Counted from the first letter of the stretch, positions 25,801-40,638 are shown. The stretch is DNA of 64,000 nt from Macropodus opercularis (GCA_030770545.1 CM061097.1:1674501-1738500); one strand, 5' to 3'. Notes: generated by a model from the letters alone, not told the origin. Translations and numbers: made by a program.

Positions 25801-28800
25801 GTTTTATATATGTACATTGACTTTTTTCCAGACTAACTCGCATTCAAACGGAGCATCGAGGCTTCAAAGAAAGAAAGAAAAAGCAAAGTGCTCGTGTTTT
25901 CATCTAACTCTACTCACTGTAGCGAACGCCTGTTAACACGCAGCACATGAACTGAGGGAGGGAAATATACACATCAACCATATTCAACATTAACAAATTG
26001 ACAATTTAACAACATCCTTTAGGCAGCAGGTCACTTCAGCATAATCCAAACACAATCAGTGATATAAGAAAAGCTGAGTCTGAATTAAACGTTTACTTCA
26101 CATTAAAAATTATTTGATTGCTCTTTGTCCCAAAACTGCAAAAGTGGGAAAATGGCAACATTTGTGTCTTGAGGAGGAATTATTACATATCATGGCACAT
26201 GCCCATGATGCACAGATACAATTCATGCAGTCACCTGTATGTAAGCAGAAAATTAACGCAGAGACGTAACTTGCATCCTCCTCAGGTCCCCAACTTGCCC
26301 TTCCCATCTATTATAGGCCGGTCATTTACACCATTCCCCTCTTTGCTGGAATCATGGCCCCTCTGTCCCCTCTAAGTACCCCAATAAATTCAAATGTAAT
26401 GCTCCTAAATGAGATCACTTACATGTGCCATTTCTCTTCAACTATATTTATCATCTAACACTTTGGCCTTTATTAACAAATGGCACTCAAGGAGGTGGCA
26501 GTGGTGGCTGTGCTGGGGTGATTCCTCATCTCTGCGGTGATGGAGTGAGTGCAGGACAGACAGAGGGAGAGACAAGGTTGTCTCCAGATGACACGGATCG
26601 AACTGGTTAGGGGTTAACAATTCACCTTGTGACGCAAGCCTTCGCACAAAGGCGCGAAGCGAATCATGAGGTCAACTAAACTACCAGCCAAGAAAGCAGC
26701 TTAGACACCGGAAGGGACGGAGGCAAAGACAAAGCTTTCTGAAGCATCTGCACAGGTTAAATATAACATCTATACATCCACAAATGACTCCAGACAGTTC
26801 AGAAGCAGAACGTCTGGACCTGGAGTAACGCAGCCTTACACCCTCCTCACACAGTCTCTCCTTCACATCGCTGCACACAAAAACCCAGAGGCCACCCACT
26901 GTCCAATGAGCATCACCCTACTAAGTTTGGCCATTTACATCGAAGGATTTAATTGGCTGTCGTCTCCGGTGCTGTTTGAAGCTGTGGGGTGTTGACTACT
27001 CCTGTTCATAACTTAAGGTTAAGTCAACCTATTGTTAAATTTATGGTCCAACTATTCTCTTGCTCTGGCACAGTCTCCTCATCTGCATTGGCAAAGAAAA
27101 TGTTCAGTTTAGCTATTAATTATCACGACAATGAAAAGATGCACAAAGGAAGGGTAACCCCTCTTTTATTTCCTTTAATAAACATTTTAAAACTGCTTCA
27201 TTATAATAATGTATTTTGATTAACGATGTTTACCACAGTGCTGGTGGTGAAAATTGCTTTCTCATAAATTAAACCAATAAAAGTTAGTTGATGAATTATT
27301 GCCTAAATGTAAAATGTTACAATCTAATTCATTCACACCGGCTCCACGGTGTACAGTATCTACAACATCTACATACACAGAATAATAAACATAATTAATT
27401 TAATTTCCCAACAACTATGCTGAACATATTTTTGTTTTCTTTCTTTTTGAAACATTCACACTTTTAATTATCAAATACTTTTTAAAATTCTACATATATA
27501 CTAAATGTTTTGTTTTCCTCATTAGCGATCGACATAATGCAATCTAGAAATTAACATTTACTCACCTTTAAACTAATTCCTATTTCAGTTAGCTTTGCTA
27601 AAGAATAATTAAAACCAAGTCATTTGTACTGAGGAAGTCTGAGTAAAGAAAAGTGCATGAATGCAAAATCTTGCCGAAATGGAAACGTAAGAAATTTTCA
27701 AGAATAATTTGCATTAAGAAAACGTGTCAGGTAAAAATCGGACGATACAGAAATCCATTCCAACTGCTCACAGCAACATTATTTGGATGCCATGAAAGGA
27801 CAAAGACAGATTTCTGTCAGTTCTTTTCTGATAACTACTTGCTCGTGCTGAATTCAAATAATGCTCTTGTATGTAAAAGAGCAAAAAGCGGTGCAGCCTC
27901 AAGGTAAATTTACTATCTCTCAAAAAAAAAGGCAAGAAAAAGGCAAAGCTTTGTGGGACAAGTAACAGTTTAACATCTCTGTGTTTCATCTAAATCACTG
28001 ACAACAAAATAGCCTCTAGCATGACTCTCTCTCTCTCCCCCTCAAAGTTAACTATGACATCTGGCATGGGCTCTGAACACCATGACAACAGACAGCACGA
28101 CTAGAGACGCCACGGCAGCGAGCGACAGTAAGACAGAGGCAGCGTGGAGCAGAGGGGGAGACACAGCTTGTTAATGGGGGAGAATAAAATGTAAAGAGAT
28201 CAGTAATTACCATTATTTAAACAACTCCCAATAACAAGTGGATTATGTACAGCCGAGCTATTGTGAAGACAAGCGGCGCTCTAATGTTTTCTAATGTAAA
28301 TCCTTTTTAAAGTCTTTTGAAAATCTAGGAAACCCTGATTTGTCAAAGAACACACAAGACGGAAAACTGTACGTACTGTAAAATGCATCGTTTGTGCAGA
28401 GCTAATAACTGAGGAACATGCACTTTTTACAGTGAACGTATGCATTATTCATTTAGACATAAAGGATCCAGAAGAGATGGTACACGAGCCCCTCTGCGTG
28501 CCCTGGGGCTATTGTCATGGTGGGCATAATAGGAGGGGATTGTAGTGCAAATGTTGTCATCTGTATTTCCTAATGCTGCAATTTGGGACGGAATTCTGCG
28601 TGAATCATGACGAGCGATGCGCAGATGAAGACAGAGGCAGGACGATGACAGAGTGATGGCCACGCAAGGAGGGATGGGAGAGCGTCTGGTCCGTGGTGGA
28701 GTGAGGAACACTGGGCAGGTAACAGTTTGGACACCACTTTCCCAATCGGGCAGAAATTATCATTTTAATAGACACTCAATTAGATTCATTATTGCACATT

Positions 28801-29144
28801 TCTTCCTCGTGTCGGTCGAGACCCCTCTCCATTCAGATTTATCGCTGAAGCACATTTTTGTTCACGATAAATGACGGATTGACAAAGCAGGGGAACAGTG
28901 AAGCCAATTCTGCTTGATGTCACTGATGGCTTGGCCTGTAATTACTGCCACACACACCCACAGACACACTCAGGCAGTACTTAAAGAGCGAGGACAATCA
29001 ATTTAGCTTTCAACACTGTAACTTAAGTATAAGTGCATAAGTTTATCTGAAAGAGCAGGAGTGGAAATAGGACTTTATATGTGAATATGTATAGTGTTTT
29101 GGAATGTTTCCTTCCTCCGATTAACGATCTGGGATGGACTGTCC

Positions 29145-29164
29145 AGCAGCACCCTCTTGTGGAG
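29145..29164 (-). promoter_or_regulatory. CTCF-like site, minus orientation
   Basis: The minus strand reads CTCCACAAGAGGGTGCTGC, close to the CTCF core CCASYAGRKGGCRS, with deviations at two core positions. It lies inside the large RCC1-gene intron. A match by eye is only suggestive. Confidence 0.35.
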
Positions 29165-29690
29165 CCAAAGTAAAATGCAAACTGTGTTCAGCACTGCGGC
29201 TTCCTCCCTTCTCTGTGCATCCTGCCGCAGCACTCCAGCCTCTTCCTGTCAGGCGGCGCCCAGCCACTTCCCCTGAACTCTCTACCCTGTACCCGGCTGA
29301 ATGTCTCGCTTGGGCCCCGGCGCAATCTCGCTGACCCCTTAGTCAAATATTTAGATGGTCGATTTCAGTGGTCGCTTTAAGGAACTGCTTCACAACCGCT
29401 CGCTAAAGTGAGATCGATGCAACGAGTTCAAATGCCAGTGAAAATGTTCAAACATAAACAGGTTCATTGAGAGGCTACCGGGAGGAGTGTTGGCTGAGGT
29501 AGGAGTCTTAATAGAAGGATGCAGAGGAGGGGGTAGGGGTTAGCGGCATAGTGGGGGCCAGATGCAAATATATGCACAGCCATAGAGTGGCTAAGCATAT
29601 GCATACGAGTGAGAGGGATTACACAGAGGGATGAGCACGCTGAGAGATACTGAGAGGGTTTAAAAAGAGGGCGAGCGCTCGGGACACAAT

Positions 29691-29705
29691 GAGGCGAGGC
29701 GAGGC
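29691..29705 (+). repeat. (GAGGC)3 short tandem repeat
   Basis: Three perfect GAGGC units in a locally CpG-rich stretch. An open frame of 82 codons starts here, but it lacks splice or family support. Confidence 0.8.
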
Positions 29706-31066
29706 GTGGCGTTTGTGTTTACCAATGGAGAGGAGAGCCTTCGGAACGTCACGACCAAAATGGGCTTCGCTTCTGCTACTAAACAGTGTGACCTCTAGTT
29801 GGGGTCTTGGGGGAAGAGGGTGTGTAGGGGGTAGAGTAGTTAGAGCAGCCTCGTCTCACCGTTCCCTTCAGGGAGCAACACTGCACCAAATAGCACGGAC
29901 AAACCAGGGCATTAATATCCTCACACTAACCCCCTGACAATACCCCATTCTGTATGTACGCCTCTGTGCATTACACACCTTGAACTAGAAACAATCGCGC
30001 TCTTTTTCTTTCCTCCCCTTCAGCACTTGAACCACAGCCAAGAAATGCAGTGAGCACATTTTATTATATATTTTTTTATTTCATAGGCAACAAGGGGTGT
30101 GTGGCAGTGAGCACACACAGACACACACACCACTGAACACCTTCGCTGTGTTCTTTACATAATCAGTTACCTTGTGACACCTACCTTTGCTGCAAATGAC
30201 TGTTTGCCTTTTATTCTGGTCTGTGTTTTCTCTCTATCGCTCCCTTCCAGCCATGTGTATCATCTACAGTATAATTACAATTCATACTGATTCCAGCTCG
30301 CCGTGATAAAGCCCAGCCCACAGTATAAAATAAGAAGGCAGCTTGTAAGGTGCAAGGGGGGACATGACAACCGAGACACAAAGAAGGGGGTAAAAGAGAA
30401 AGAGAAATCTAAGAACACAAGCTCCAGCCACGTGGCAACAGCATCAGCACAGTATTATGATGTTTCTAAATGGGGAGCGTGTCTCACGACACGGGTCCCT
30501 GTCCAGATATTGATTGCTCCTGTGGCTGCAACACTAACAGCAGTGGAGAGCCATTGAACTTTAAAGCAAATAGTCCTTCTCCCCCGCTCAGCGTCCTCTC
30601 ACAGGCGATCAATACGGGTCAGCCCAGCACAGCTAACACCTCTATTTGGAATAATGGCGTTCCTATAGTTACTGACTAGGAAGAACTGCAGACAGGCTGC
30701 AACGGTTTGGGGAAAGCGTTTCAAGAACTGAAAAACTGTGACGTACGAAATGTGACCTTGGATTTAAATTTCGAAGGGACAGGTTTAGACACCAACCTAT
30801 TTAAAAAGATTTAACTCAGTGGTTGTGATATGAAAAGTAGCAGAAAGGTGAAAATCTCCATTTCATCCACGACTCATAATGTGATAAAACCACCGGAGCT
30901 TGTCCCTATTTATTGTCCTTTAAATGCACGCCTCGACACGTAGAGGTGGGTCGGGCGTCGCCCTGATCCCCATTAGCCCTGTATTAGCCGCTGTGACCCT
31001 AATGTTCCCCACTCCATTACTCTGCTGCATGGTGAAAAGTGGGGACGATGGCCCTAAGGAGAGAGG

Positions 31067-31124
31067 AAGGCCGAGGGGTTCGGCATGGCTGGGCAGAGAT
31101 CAAGTGTGAACGGGGGGAACGCCC
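31067..31124 (+). repeat. Diverged direct repeat, copy 1
   Basis: This 58-bp segment matches 32643-32700 at 52 of 58 positions without gaps (counted by eye). It includes the identical run TGGCTGGGCAGAG and, nearby, TCAAGTGTGAACGGGGG. The copies are in the same orientation, 1,576 bp apart. Similarity appears to fade on both sides, though both left flanks are purine-rich. It contains no obvious tRNA-type promoter boxes, so it is either a fragment of an unrecognised dispersed element or an old local duplication. Confidence 0.75.
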
Positions 31125-32642
31125 ATCGCCCATTCTGGATCACCCTGGAACCTCTCGGGACCCACCCTGTATTCACCTCAGCCCTGTCAGACATGCTGCC
31201 AAACACGCTACTGCATATGTTATCGTAATAGAGTGTTTATCTGTATTATTGGCATCGTGAGTCCATGTTCCACTGTACAGATCTTACAGTGAAGCTTCCA
31301 CCGTGCGCTGTCAAATAAATGCTGTGGGCCCTCGAGTGAGCAATGTGTTACCAAATGTGTTTTTGTTTGTTTTGTTAAAAATATCGTTTTTGAGGCAGAC
31401 AATGACAAAGAAAATCCAATCTTTTCTTTTTCTGGGTGTCACCAAATCATTGCATGGGGATATTTTTGAAAGGAAGCGCCGTTGGACTAGACAGAGACTG
31501 TGCAGAGGTTTCTCATCCTAGTCTTTCTGTTTAAGGGTATTACTGTAAAACAGGCAACTGGATAATAGCAGGGTTCAAAGCAGTATGCAAAAAGAATGCA
31601 GTTTTCCAGCTGAAATCATCTGATCCCTTCCATGACTGAATCAGCTTCAGCTGTAAGCCAGATCGCTGAGGAGGAGCACAAAAGGGAAAAGCAACAGAAA
31701 GGGGAAGAGAATTTGAGACGGGACAGAAAGAGGAAAATGAGCAGTTGGAGTAAATGCATCCCGTTGCAGAGTGTTTAAAGGTGACTGATGTCAGAAGTTA
31801 GAGGAAGACAGTTCTTGGCATCGGGAGTCAGCAGTGTAGCAAATCATGTGGCTAAGGCACAGGCCAGTCTGAACATGGAATGTAACAGACGCCTCAAATA
31901 TGGCGGCACTGGAACTCACAATCTCTTGGCTCGTGAATTTCTGCCGCAGCAAGCTACTGTGCAGAGAGAAGTGCTGACTGCTGACTGCAGGAGTTTCGCT
32001 TCTGACCGTGGATCAGTAGGATATCCATCGTGACAAAAAGTCCCTCATTAAAGGCTCAGGCAGACTGTGACCAGGATTACAGCAAACTTGTTTGTTAGGA
32101 AGCACATACATTCATCTCGCCGTGCAGGAGTCCAGCGGACGTTTCTTCCAGAGTTTGCAAACTCTAGAACTGCACAGTATATATACACATATACAGGCCA
32201 GTCTAAGGCATTGTTTCTTTATCGGACTGTGTACAGGATTAAAACTCTCATAATCTGCTAAATTTGATTTCTAAACAGACATTTCCACCATTTAACTGTT
32301 ACAGCTTCTTTTAATGTGTAGTAATCAATGAATGGCCTGAATGAATGAATGTATATCCCCATGAAAAATACATTTTCCTATTTAATTCTTTGAGATCTTG
32401 TCTGGACAATTGTTGAATAGCGACAGAATGGGAAGAACTTTTCACGTGGGTTAATTCATAACTCAGGTTGAAATTGATCATAACAATGGACGAACGCTAA
32501 TTTACTACTTGTTAATGATGAACCCATCAGGCCATTCAAGGTAACAGCTATTTTTGCCCTTTGTCATGTGAACTTTCGCTCAGCATGAGCCAGCGACTGT
32601 AACGGCCTCCACTTCGTTACACGTGATGCGAGGGAACAGATA

Positions 32643-32700
32643 AAGGCCGGAGGGTTCAGCTTGGCTGGGCAGAGCTCAAGTGTGAACGGGGGAAACGCCC
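32643..32700 (+). repeat. Diverged direct repeat, copy 2
   Basis: This is the partner of 31067-31124, differing at six of 58 bases. It is followed at once by CCGTTGTACGGGG, a small inverted repeat (CCGT…ACGG) not present after copy 1. GC content is clearly higher than in the surrounding intron. No open frame or family was recognised. Confidence 0.75.
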
Positions 32701-35700
32701 CGTTGTACGGGGCCACAGGGCGGGCGCCAGTCTGAATGCAACACCCCCATCGTGCACAAAACAGACACTCTTTGACTAGTAACAACTCAATCTTAGACAT
32801 GAGCAGAGCCGGGGAAACTTTAAAAACGAATCATCACGCCAACGTTGTGCACTAAAGCCAGACGGTGATCCTTTAATATTAATGTATTTACCTTCAGATC
32901 CTTCCCTCCTAGTGAAGCTTTCAGAGGACATGCAGCTAACTGCTCCAACATGTGCGTGGTACGACACAGGTTTTGTTATTGACCCATCCTCCCCTGTTTT
33001 TCTAGTAATTCCCAGTGTTATTAGGTTCAATTGCACTAATTGCTGTGAGGAGTTGCCACAGGGCATCTGTAACAGGCTGCCTTTGACAGCATGTGTGCGC
33101 AAGTCAAACAAGTGGCGCTGTCCTACGGCTGAACCCAGGAACTGCTGTTACACGTCTCACCTTTCATCCCCTGACCCCATTATTTCTCCTCCCATAGAAA
33201 CCTCACCAAACAGAACATGTTTGATTGCCCTGGCGCTCCGATCTTGCTCCTTCTCATAATGTTATCTTAAGAAATGTGGAAACAATTCAACCTCCATTTG
33301 ATTTTGGCGGCCAAAATGACTACCACATTGGCGTCCTCCGCGGATGTGTGTGTATGTGTACGCGAAGAGTTCCCCAGAGATTCCACTGAGAGATTCCAGG
33401 GGTTGTGCGATCCAGTTCCTCTCATCATGGCAAATTGACCGTGTGCACTTGACGGCCAGCTGAGTAATCTCCCGACACGTCGGATTTAACACACCACTCC
33501 ACAATCACAGAAAGAAAAATAACTTTGGGGAAGAAACTCATAAATAACCTGGCAGAGAGGGAGCTTCACTCTCTACTTGCCCTTTGAACCTGGCTGAGAA
33601 AACAGTCAAAGAGAAGTCACTTGATTTTCTCCAGTTACACGGTTGCAGTCGTTTGGAAAGTTGTTATATATCATTATATGTAAATGTAGAAAAAACACAA
33701 AATTTAATTAATACCAATAAAACATGTCTGCATTTTACAGACAACACACGTAAAAGTATTGCCAAAAAAACATGCAAATTGTTTGTAATGAAACGTTTTG
33801 GACGTAGTGTTAGCAGTTGCAGCACTGATATTATTTGATGAATTCAATTTGATGAAATTAAAAATCAGCATCAGAAATACAGAAAAGGAAAAAGACAGAC
33901 ATTGCCAGAAGTTGTGATTCCTCATCGACGGGGTGAGCAGGAAGTGGCTCGGAGCCAGAATGATGTAGGCCACGTTCTTTAGGAGCAAGGATTACACTTG
34001 GCTCTTGTGAGACAGCAGGCTTTTCATCACACAGCCAAATGACCAAATCTGCTACAGGACTCAATCAGAAGTGGCCCTGTCAATTGAAAAAGTCTGCGTT
34101 TGCTCATTTTCCCAGATGCAAAACTGTCTAAAGCATGAATGTGAGCGTGTGCTGTACTACGCAGAGAAGGAGGAGAGTGAGAGAGAGAGAGGCGACGTAG
34201 ACCAAGGGTTTAGGTGAAAGAATGTGATCATCAGTTGCTGGCAGTGGATCCAGAGAGAAGATTATGAACGGCAACGCGTTGGCAGACGTCTGATGACAGT
34301 CTATTAACCAGCTTCCTACAGGTCGTATGCCGTGTCACCGATGAATCCAGACCAGGAGGCCTTGTCCCACCCAACAGGAAGGGTCAGTAATCCCTCTCCG
34401 GCAAAGAGCTGCCAGGCACCGCAGGACACGATTGGCTGCATCTGTGCTGCTGTAGCACAGCTAACGATAACGAGATGCCGTTCTGTACGAGTCAACCCCC
34501 GGTGCTTCCTGTTCCGCCTTCCGGTCATCCAGCCACGGGTCACCTTTACGGACCCACTGCTGCCATGACAGACCTAAGGACTTCTCTCCTCTCGGTCACA
34601 CAGACAAACTCAAAGGTGCATTGGTTTAACGGACACAGCAGCTGGCGGTGCAACATGTGGTGACAAACCACAATCACCGGCGAATCGGCCTTGGCTCATC
34701 TGAACCCATGTCTGACGTCTGGGTATTGGGTTACTTGACAGGGTTTAGCACAGCCACTGTTCCTAGTCGACACTGGTTCAGGTCCAAGACACAGCGGAGC
34801 CTCCTCCACCTGCCCTCCACCACAGACTACATGGATGTGCCCATTGCAGAATAGCTGGAATAATTCTCTTGGAAGACCTATTTATACAGGCAGCATGATT
34901 AAGACACTTTGTTTTGGTTCCAGCTATTATCACAGTTGGTAAGCGATTACATCAAAAGAAGCATTCGTCTAAACCTACTTGGGTCCATTTAGTCCCAAAC
35001 GGCTTAACGATATATGAGGTTGGTCATCACTCATTCCTTCACGTGTAAAAATAAAAATAAACCCAATGCAAGCATGTTAAAAACCAATATTCACTTTTAT
35101 CACTAAACCAGTTTCAGTGGTGTCCCAGTAAGCACGGCCAGGACAGTAGTGCCTGGCTCAAACGCAGTGTGGAGGGCAGAAGAGGGACGTAGGAGACTGG
35201 GAGCCCAGGCTATGTGCAGCACATCTGTTCCAATATTAAAGGCATATGGGCCCGGCCGGGCCAACCCATGAGCATGCACGGAACCCCATCCTGAGCCCAA
35301 TCAGTCTTGATGGAGGTGATGTAATGGACCTGCCCTGGCCTCCCCCATCCTCTCAAGCACAGCACTGCACAGGCCTGCGATCGCGCCAGTTCACTGTCAA
35401 CACCTGCCCTCAAACCCTGGCGGGATGGAGGGATAGAGATGGGATAAAGGAGGAGGGAGAGTGGACTATATGAACTAGGGTGAAAAAGATAGATACCAGT
35501 AAACCGCTATACATCGCGGTGACAACACTACATGGTCTAGGCAATAAACAGCAGCGGTGTTCATGGCACAGCATGTAAGAACAGACAAAGTCTTGTCTGC
35601 ATAGTAATCCGGAAGAACCAGACTCTAGCGACATCCTGACAACATCCTCGCCACAATTATCAGTGACACCATCATGCCTGGATTCACACAATTGTGTTTT

Positions 35701-38014
35701 CATCTGTCCCTACAAACGACCATTCATCCTGGCTGCGGTGTAATGGAGGAGAAGTTCAGGGAAGGGAACGGGATCAAGGGATCCTACGCTTTGGTGGACA
35801 GGTATGGCAGCGGGGAGAGGGTGGTCTGGATGCCTGACTCGGTTGACTGAGTGTAATGCAGGGGCGGGGGCTTGGAAGGATAAGATGTAGTCACTCTGTA
35901 CTGACCCAGGAGTTTGTCACAGGGGATGTAATGAGGTCAGATTACAGGCTAGTCACAGACAGGCTGCAAAAGGTTGGCCCTTAATCCCACAGTCATTAAA
36001 GAAATGCTTTGTTAAAAGTGGATGGAGGAGAGAAAAAAGATGGAGAGAATGAAGCGGAGGGGGGAATATAAGAGGTGTGTGGGGGAACTCAATAACACTT
36101 GATTCGATATGAAAAGCCTCTTGTTGCCACCCAGGAGAAGCCCAAGTAGGAAGGATGTGAAGGAAGCCAGCCGAGAGACTCCTACAACCAGGAACAAGAC
36201 GTGCCTTGTTCCGGGTTTAAGGAGCAAACAGATTAAGATGAATTGATGCAAGCTTAGTGACTTTGGAGAATGGGAGAAAAAATGCCCACAGATCAATAAG
36301 GCTTAGGAGGCAGGCAACCAAAGACAGAATCTCTACTCACATTCACGGGGATAACACTCAGTGAAGTAAAGGGCCTCAGATCTCATATATCCCTACTTTG
36401 TGCGGTTAAGATTTAAAAACGAGGTTTAGGTGGAGAATAACAGAATTAACAGATCTGAAGAAACTGGAAAACATACAGTTCTAGGAAACAATTTTAGACT
36501 TTATTTTGGAGAATAGTGAAGATCAGAAAATGATTTCTGAGAGAGTGCAGGGTGGAATACATTTAAAAACAGGCACAGTGATAAAAGCTTTAACATTTCC
36601 TTTGAATATTTGCATATTGTTCGGGAATTTACATTTCTGGAGTTTGAAAATCTAAGTGCCTGCTCTAACTGTGTGCACTAATATACACATGGGGTTAAAA
36701 TAAAGCATATGCAGATCACGCCGAGGCCTATTGCCAGCAAGCTAACGTACAGCCAGTGTCCCACTGTGCACTGTGACAGATCTGTGCCTAAGCCGGTCTG
36801 GCGGTGCCTACACCCTGATGTTTGCAGAGATCAGAGAGAATCATCTGGGTTAACATGGTAATTATACAGCAAAGCCGCACTATCTCCGGCTGGATCTGAT
36901 ACTGTTTTTCTCCTCTCTGCTCAGAGATCTCAGGCCTCTAGTCAGGAGGAGCGACACCCGTCTTCCAGAGCTAATCCCTCTAGAGGTGTTCCACCACTGT
37001 CAACCTAATGAAAATAAACCTGCTGTGACTGCACGCATTTGATTTCATGCATAACACAAAATGGGCATCGAAACTAAGAGCATGTCAAAAGCCCGTGCCC
37101 TGAATTAAAAGTTGATGGGAATTTTATGAATCACATAGCAAAGAAAAGCGTGAATTAAAAGTTCGTTTGCACACAGTGGTGCGTGTTTCAAATCCCGCCT
37201 CGCGCTCGTGTATGTAATTAACCCTAAAGTTACATTTGTCTGCCAGCAACAGCCGACCGCCAGCTAGTGAAAGCACTGTCCAAAGCAATTATGATAAGGG
37301 CACCGGAGTAACATTTAGGCCTGGCAAGATATCATGGCAATGCTGTGTTGTTTGGCAAAAGAGACATTTTAAAAAATATATACAGTCGCTGACCTTTGGC
37401 AGGACGGAAATGTGTATTTTCTTTGTTTCTCGTGTAGCATTAAAAACAACCTTCTGCTGATATTCAATCAATTTCAATTTGAAAAAATAATCTGAAACGA
37501 TATTGCCTGACCTATGAAATAAAGAATGATCAAATATAACAATATAATCACAGTATTAATCACAGCCTCGGCTACCGTGTGCGTGGTGGGAGAGCGACTT
37601 ATTTCCCCATATGTTTGTTTATGTTTTTCTGCATTTATTGTATTGTGTATTGCTTCTGTGACCGCAGGTGTGCCCTTTAACCCCGCAGTCATTAGCCTTT
37701 GCAGTCTGGGTCTCTAAACTGCATCACACCGGTGCGGAACGCGTGCAGAGAAAGGGAGGCAGAGGGAGGGAGAGAGCGGGAAGGGGAAGAAGGCTTCGGG
37801 GCCAATTACAGCCCAGAGAAAACAAAGGGCCATATTTCAATGATTCCTCCAGCTGTGCTGTTTATGAGCTGTGTGCTTAGTCTCTCTGTGACCTTCACCT
37901 CCACACTTGCCCTCTCTGAGGGAAAACAAGCTAAAATGGCCTGATGCTCAATCTTTCATTTCCCCTTGTTTCTTCATGAGGTAGCTATAAACAGATTGGT
38001 CACTTTTATTTCTG

Positions 38015-38028
38015 TTTTTTTTTTTTTT
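38015..38028 (+). repeat. Poly-T run (14)
   Basis: Fourteen consecutive T bases with no evident retroelement body next to them. Confidence 0.95.
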
Positions 38029-39002
38029 ACGACGTAGCTCTTTTAGTGTCGCCCATTATGAAATCTATGTTATATAAACCAGCGAAGGTGTGAAGGGATA
38101 TGGACTAATCTCAGGTTTAATGGAGAGGTGTGCCGTGTGTAACCTTTATAAGGCTGCTTGTCAGCCACCACTCCATTCACATACTGTACATACACACACG
38201 CACAGCCGTTCCACAGCTCATAGGTACGGTTAGGGTATCAGTCACTCTGGCCCTTTGACAGGTCTAACCTTCCCAAGCGGCAGGACGCCCCATCTTCACT
38301 GCGAACCTATTGACCAAGGCAATAAGCCCTTCTGTACAACGTATTAAAGCCATTTTCCACATGCTACCTCAGCACCACCCATTGTTCATGCAATGACCCG
38401 CTGACCACGAAGATCGGTGGAAGCAAACACCTTCGTCGAGCTCTCAGACCCGACTGCACACACATGGATACGTTGGAACACTTTGCATGGTTTTACATCA
38501 CACCCACTGCTGGAAAACCTGTTTATTCCTTCCAGATTTAAAAGGTGTTGGGCTTTATCGCAATCGCTCATGAGGCAATTAAACTCAATTAAAATCAAAG
38601 AAAGCCAGAGGCCCCAGAAAAGACTGTGTCCTGGAAACCCGCGGAGCATGTGCCGTTCAGGTCCAGATTTATTCCCCCTAAATCTGTGAGCAAAACAAAC
38701 GGAGAAGGAGGGGCTCTTTGTCGTGTAATATTGGGAGGCCATCTGCGTAGTCCAGGGCCTGCTCTCCACTGCTCCCCGTGTCAGAGGTGGTGTTGGAACC
38801 GCCGTGTACCTCACCCTGGCCTCTGCTGGAATCAGCTCCAGTCCGGGACCATGTGACAAATGATTCCAATCTAGGCTGAGTGCCCTTGACTTGACCCTGA
38901 CCGCTGCAGACAATAAGGGCAAGCTCAGCCACTGGAAAAGATGTTGTGCGCTAATAAACCCGAGTGTGGACCAGGGGAAGCACGGGAAGAGTGTGGTGTA
39001 GA

Positions 39003-39015
39003 GGGGGGGGGGGGG
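39003..39015 (+). repeat. Poly-G run (13)
   Basis: Thirteen consecutive G bases. On the minus strand this is a C run. Sequence accuracy and length should be treated with care here. Confidence 0.95.
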
Positions 39016-40638
39016 TGTTCAGGTTCTGACCCCTCAGGTGCAGGTTGATAATGAGTCTCCCTGTTTGCTCTGTGAAAATGACCTCAGAGAGATGAAAGCA
39101 GCCAGAGCACAACAAAGAGCCTCATTCTGTGCTCCTCTGAAATGGGATCATTCTCAAGGATTGGCTTATGAATGCACTTTCTATTTCATTGCTTTTAAAG
39201 GCCACTTAAGCCAAAATACAAACATGTAAAACTAGTTATGCGAGATGCCGCCGCACAGCCTCTGAAACCTCCTCTCGCCAGCCCCACACATGCAAACAAA
39301 ACAGCCAAACACACATAAAAGCAGACACTCATTTGCACACACACGAAAGCACAAACGCACACACAAACAATATCGCAAATCCTGCTTGTGCCTCCCCGTG
39401 TCTCCTTAATAAACCCTATAAAATGAGTGTGCTCTTGCCAAGCGTGGTGCCGTAAACATGCCACTCCAGAAAGGTTCTGGGCATCCCGCTAGTTATGCTA
39501 ATGAAACCCCCACCCTCCGCTGTTTTTCACTTTCTCATCCTGCTGGCACAGCCTTCAGTCTTCCGCAGTACACCACTCCATTGTCATCTCCTGCCCCTGT
39601 TCTGCTGGCATCAGACTAGATAATACACAGCAAAACGAAGATCCAAGAACCCTTGTAAAAAAAACATGGCAAGAGAATAATATGGTTATTATTTCTTTGA
39701 ACTCAAAACCAGGGCATTGTTCTTCATTTTTGTGCCCCAATTTGTAGCAAAATATAGTACAAAATATGATTATCTTAACAATGCACATGCATGGAAGCCT
39801 AATTATAATGATATAAACAACCTTTCCAAGGTAAGCAACAGAAAAAACAGGAGAGGAGGTCATAATATATTAATCAAAATAAGCGTCTCGTAGGTCTGTT
39901 CAGCTTCGAGTAGTCGAAGTTATTTACAGGCAGGAGGTAGAGGCAGGACTCCTCGTAGAGCCTATCCTGGCACTACAGAGAGCATAAGCAGGTTCTTTGT
40001 CATGGTGACTTTGTGGAACTTAGTGTAGAGAGGGGAAAGTGCTGGACACAACAGGAACCACAGAAGGCTGCTGAACTGTGCGGAGAGTCAGTGTGAAAGC
40101 AGGGATTATATCCTCCATCCTCTGGCTCCAAAATACAAAACCCACTTGTCAGTGCAGCCCAAAGTTTTGTTTGTGTAAATCTCAGTGTGAGTAGGTGTAC
40201 GGGAAGGCACATTGTTGTCTTTATGCGCGTCTGTGTTCATGCATTTTCAAGGCCCCGCGTGTAAGCAGCTCGCTCGGAGTTGTTTAGCGAGCCAGACCTC
40301 CGACATGTGGATGTGTGGCTGGGCTGCAGAGGAGTTTATCACAGATAATTACGTAAGAATGCGCTGGAAAAGGAACAAACCACGGACAGTCTGGGCTGGC
40401 AGATGCTGAGCCTCAGCCTACACAGTGCCCCATGGTCTGCTCTCCAGCCTCACACGCTCCGGCCCCCACCGGGCCTCTCTGAGCTTGAAAGGGCAGAAGA
40501 GAAAACACTGAGACCCTGGAGAACCCAAAGCAGCTTCTTGTTTACTTCTCACCTCTCTTTCATCCACCAGGCTTTCCACACATTTACCACATCACAGTTA
40601 AGTCCAACTCAAGTACAGTACTAAACAAAAACACCAGT

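Noticed and set aside
34316..34568. Frames open on both strands over the same 230 bp
   Set aside because: Some protein-like character on each strand, but the splice sites are weak and nothing is recognisable. A constrained non-coding block or chance is more likely.
35743..35850. Small plus-strand frame of 35 codons (MEEKFREGNGIKGSYALVDR…) with an internal AG|GTATGG
   Set aside because: Too short to judge, with no promoter, acceptor or homologue recognised.
38386..38922. Minus-strand open frame of 178 codons
   Set aside because: No recognisable motif, overlapping open frames on the plus strand and no consistent splice sites. This length occurs by chance in 64 kb.
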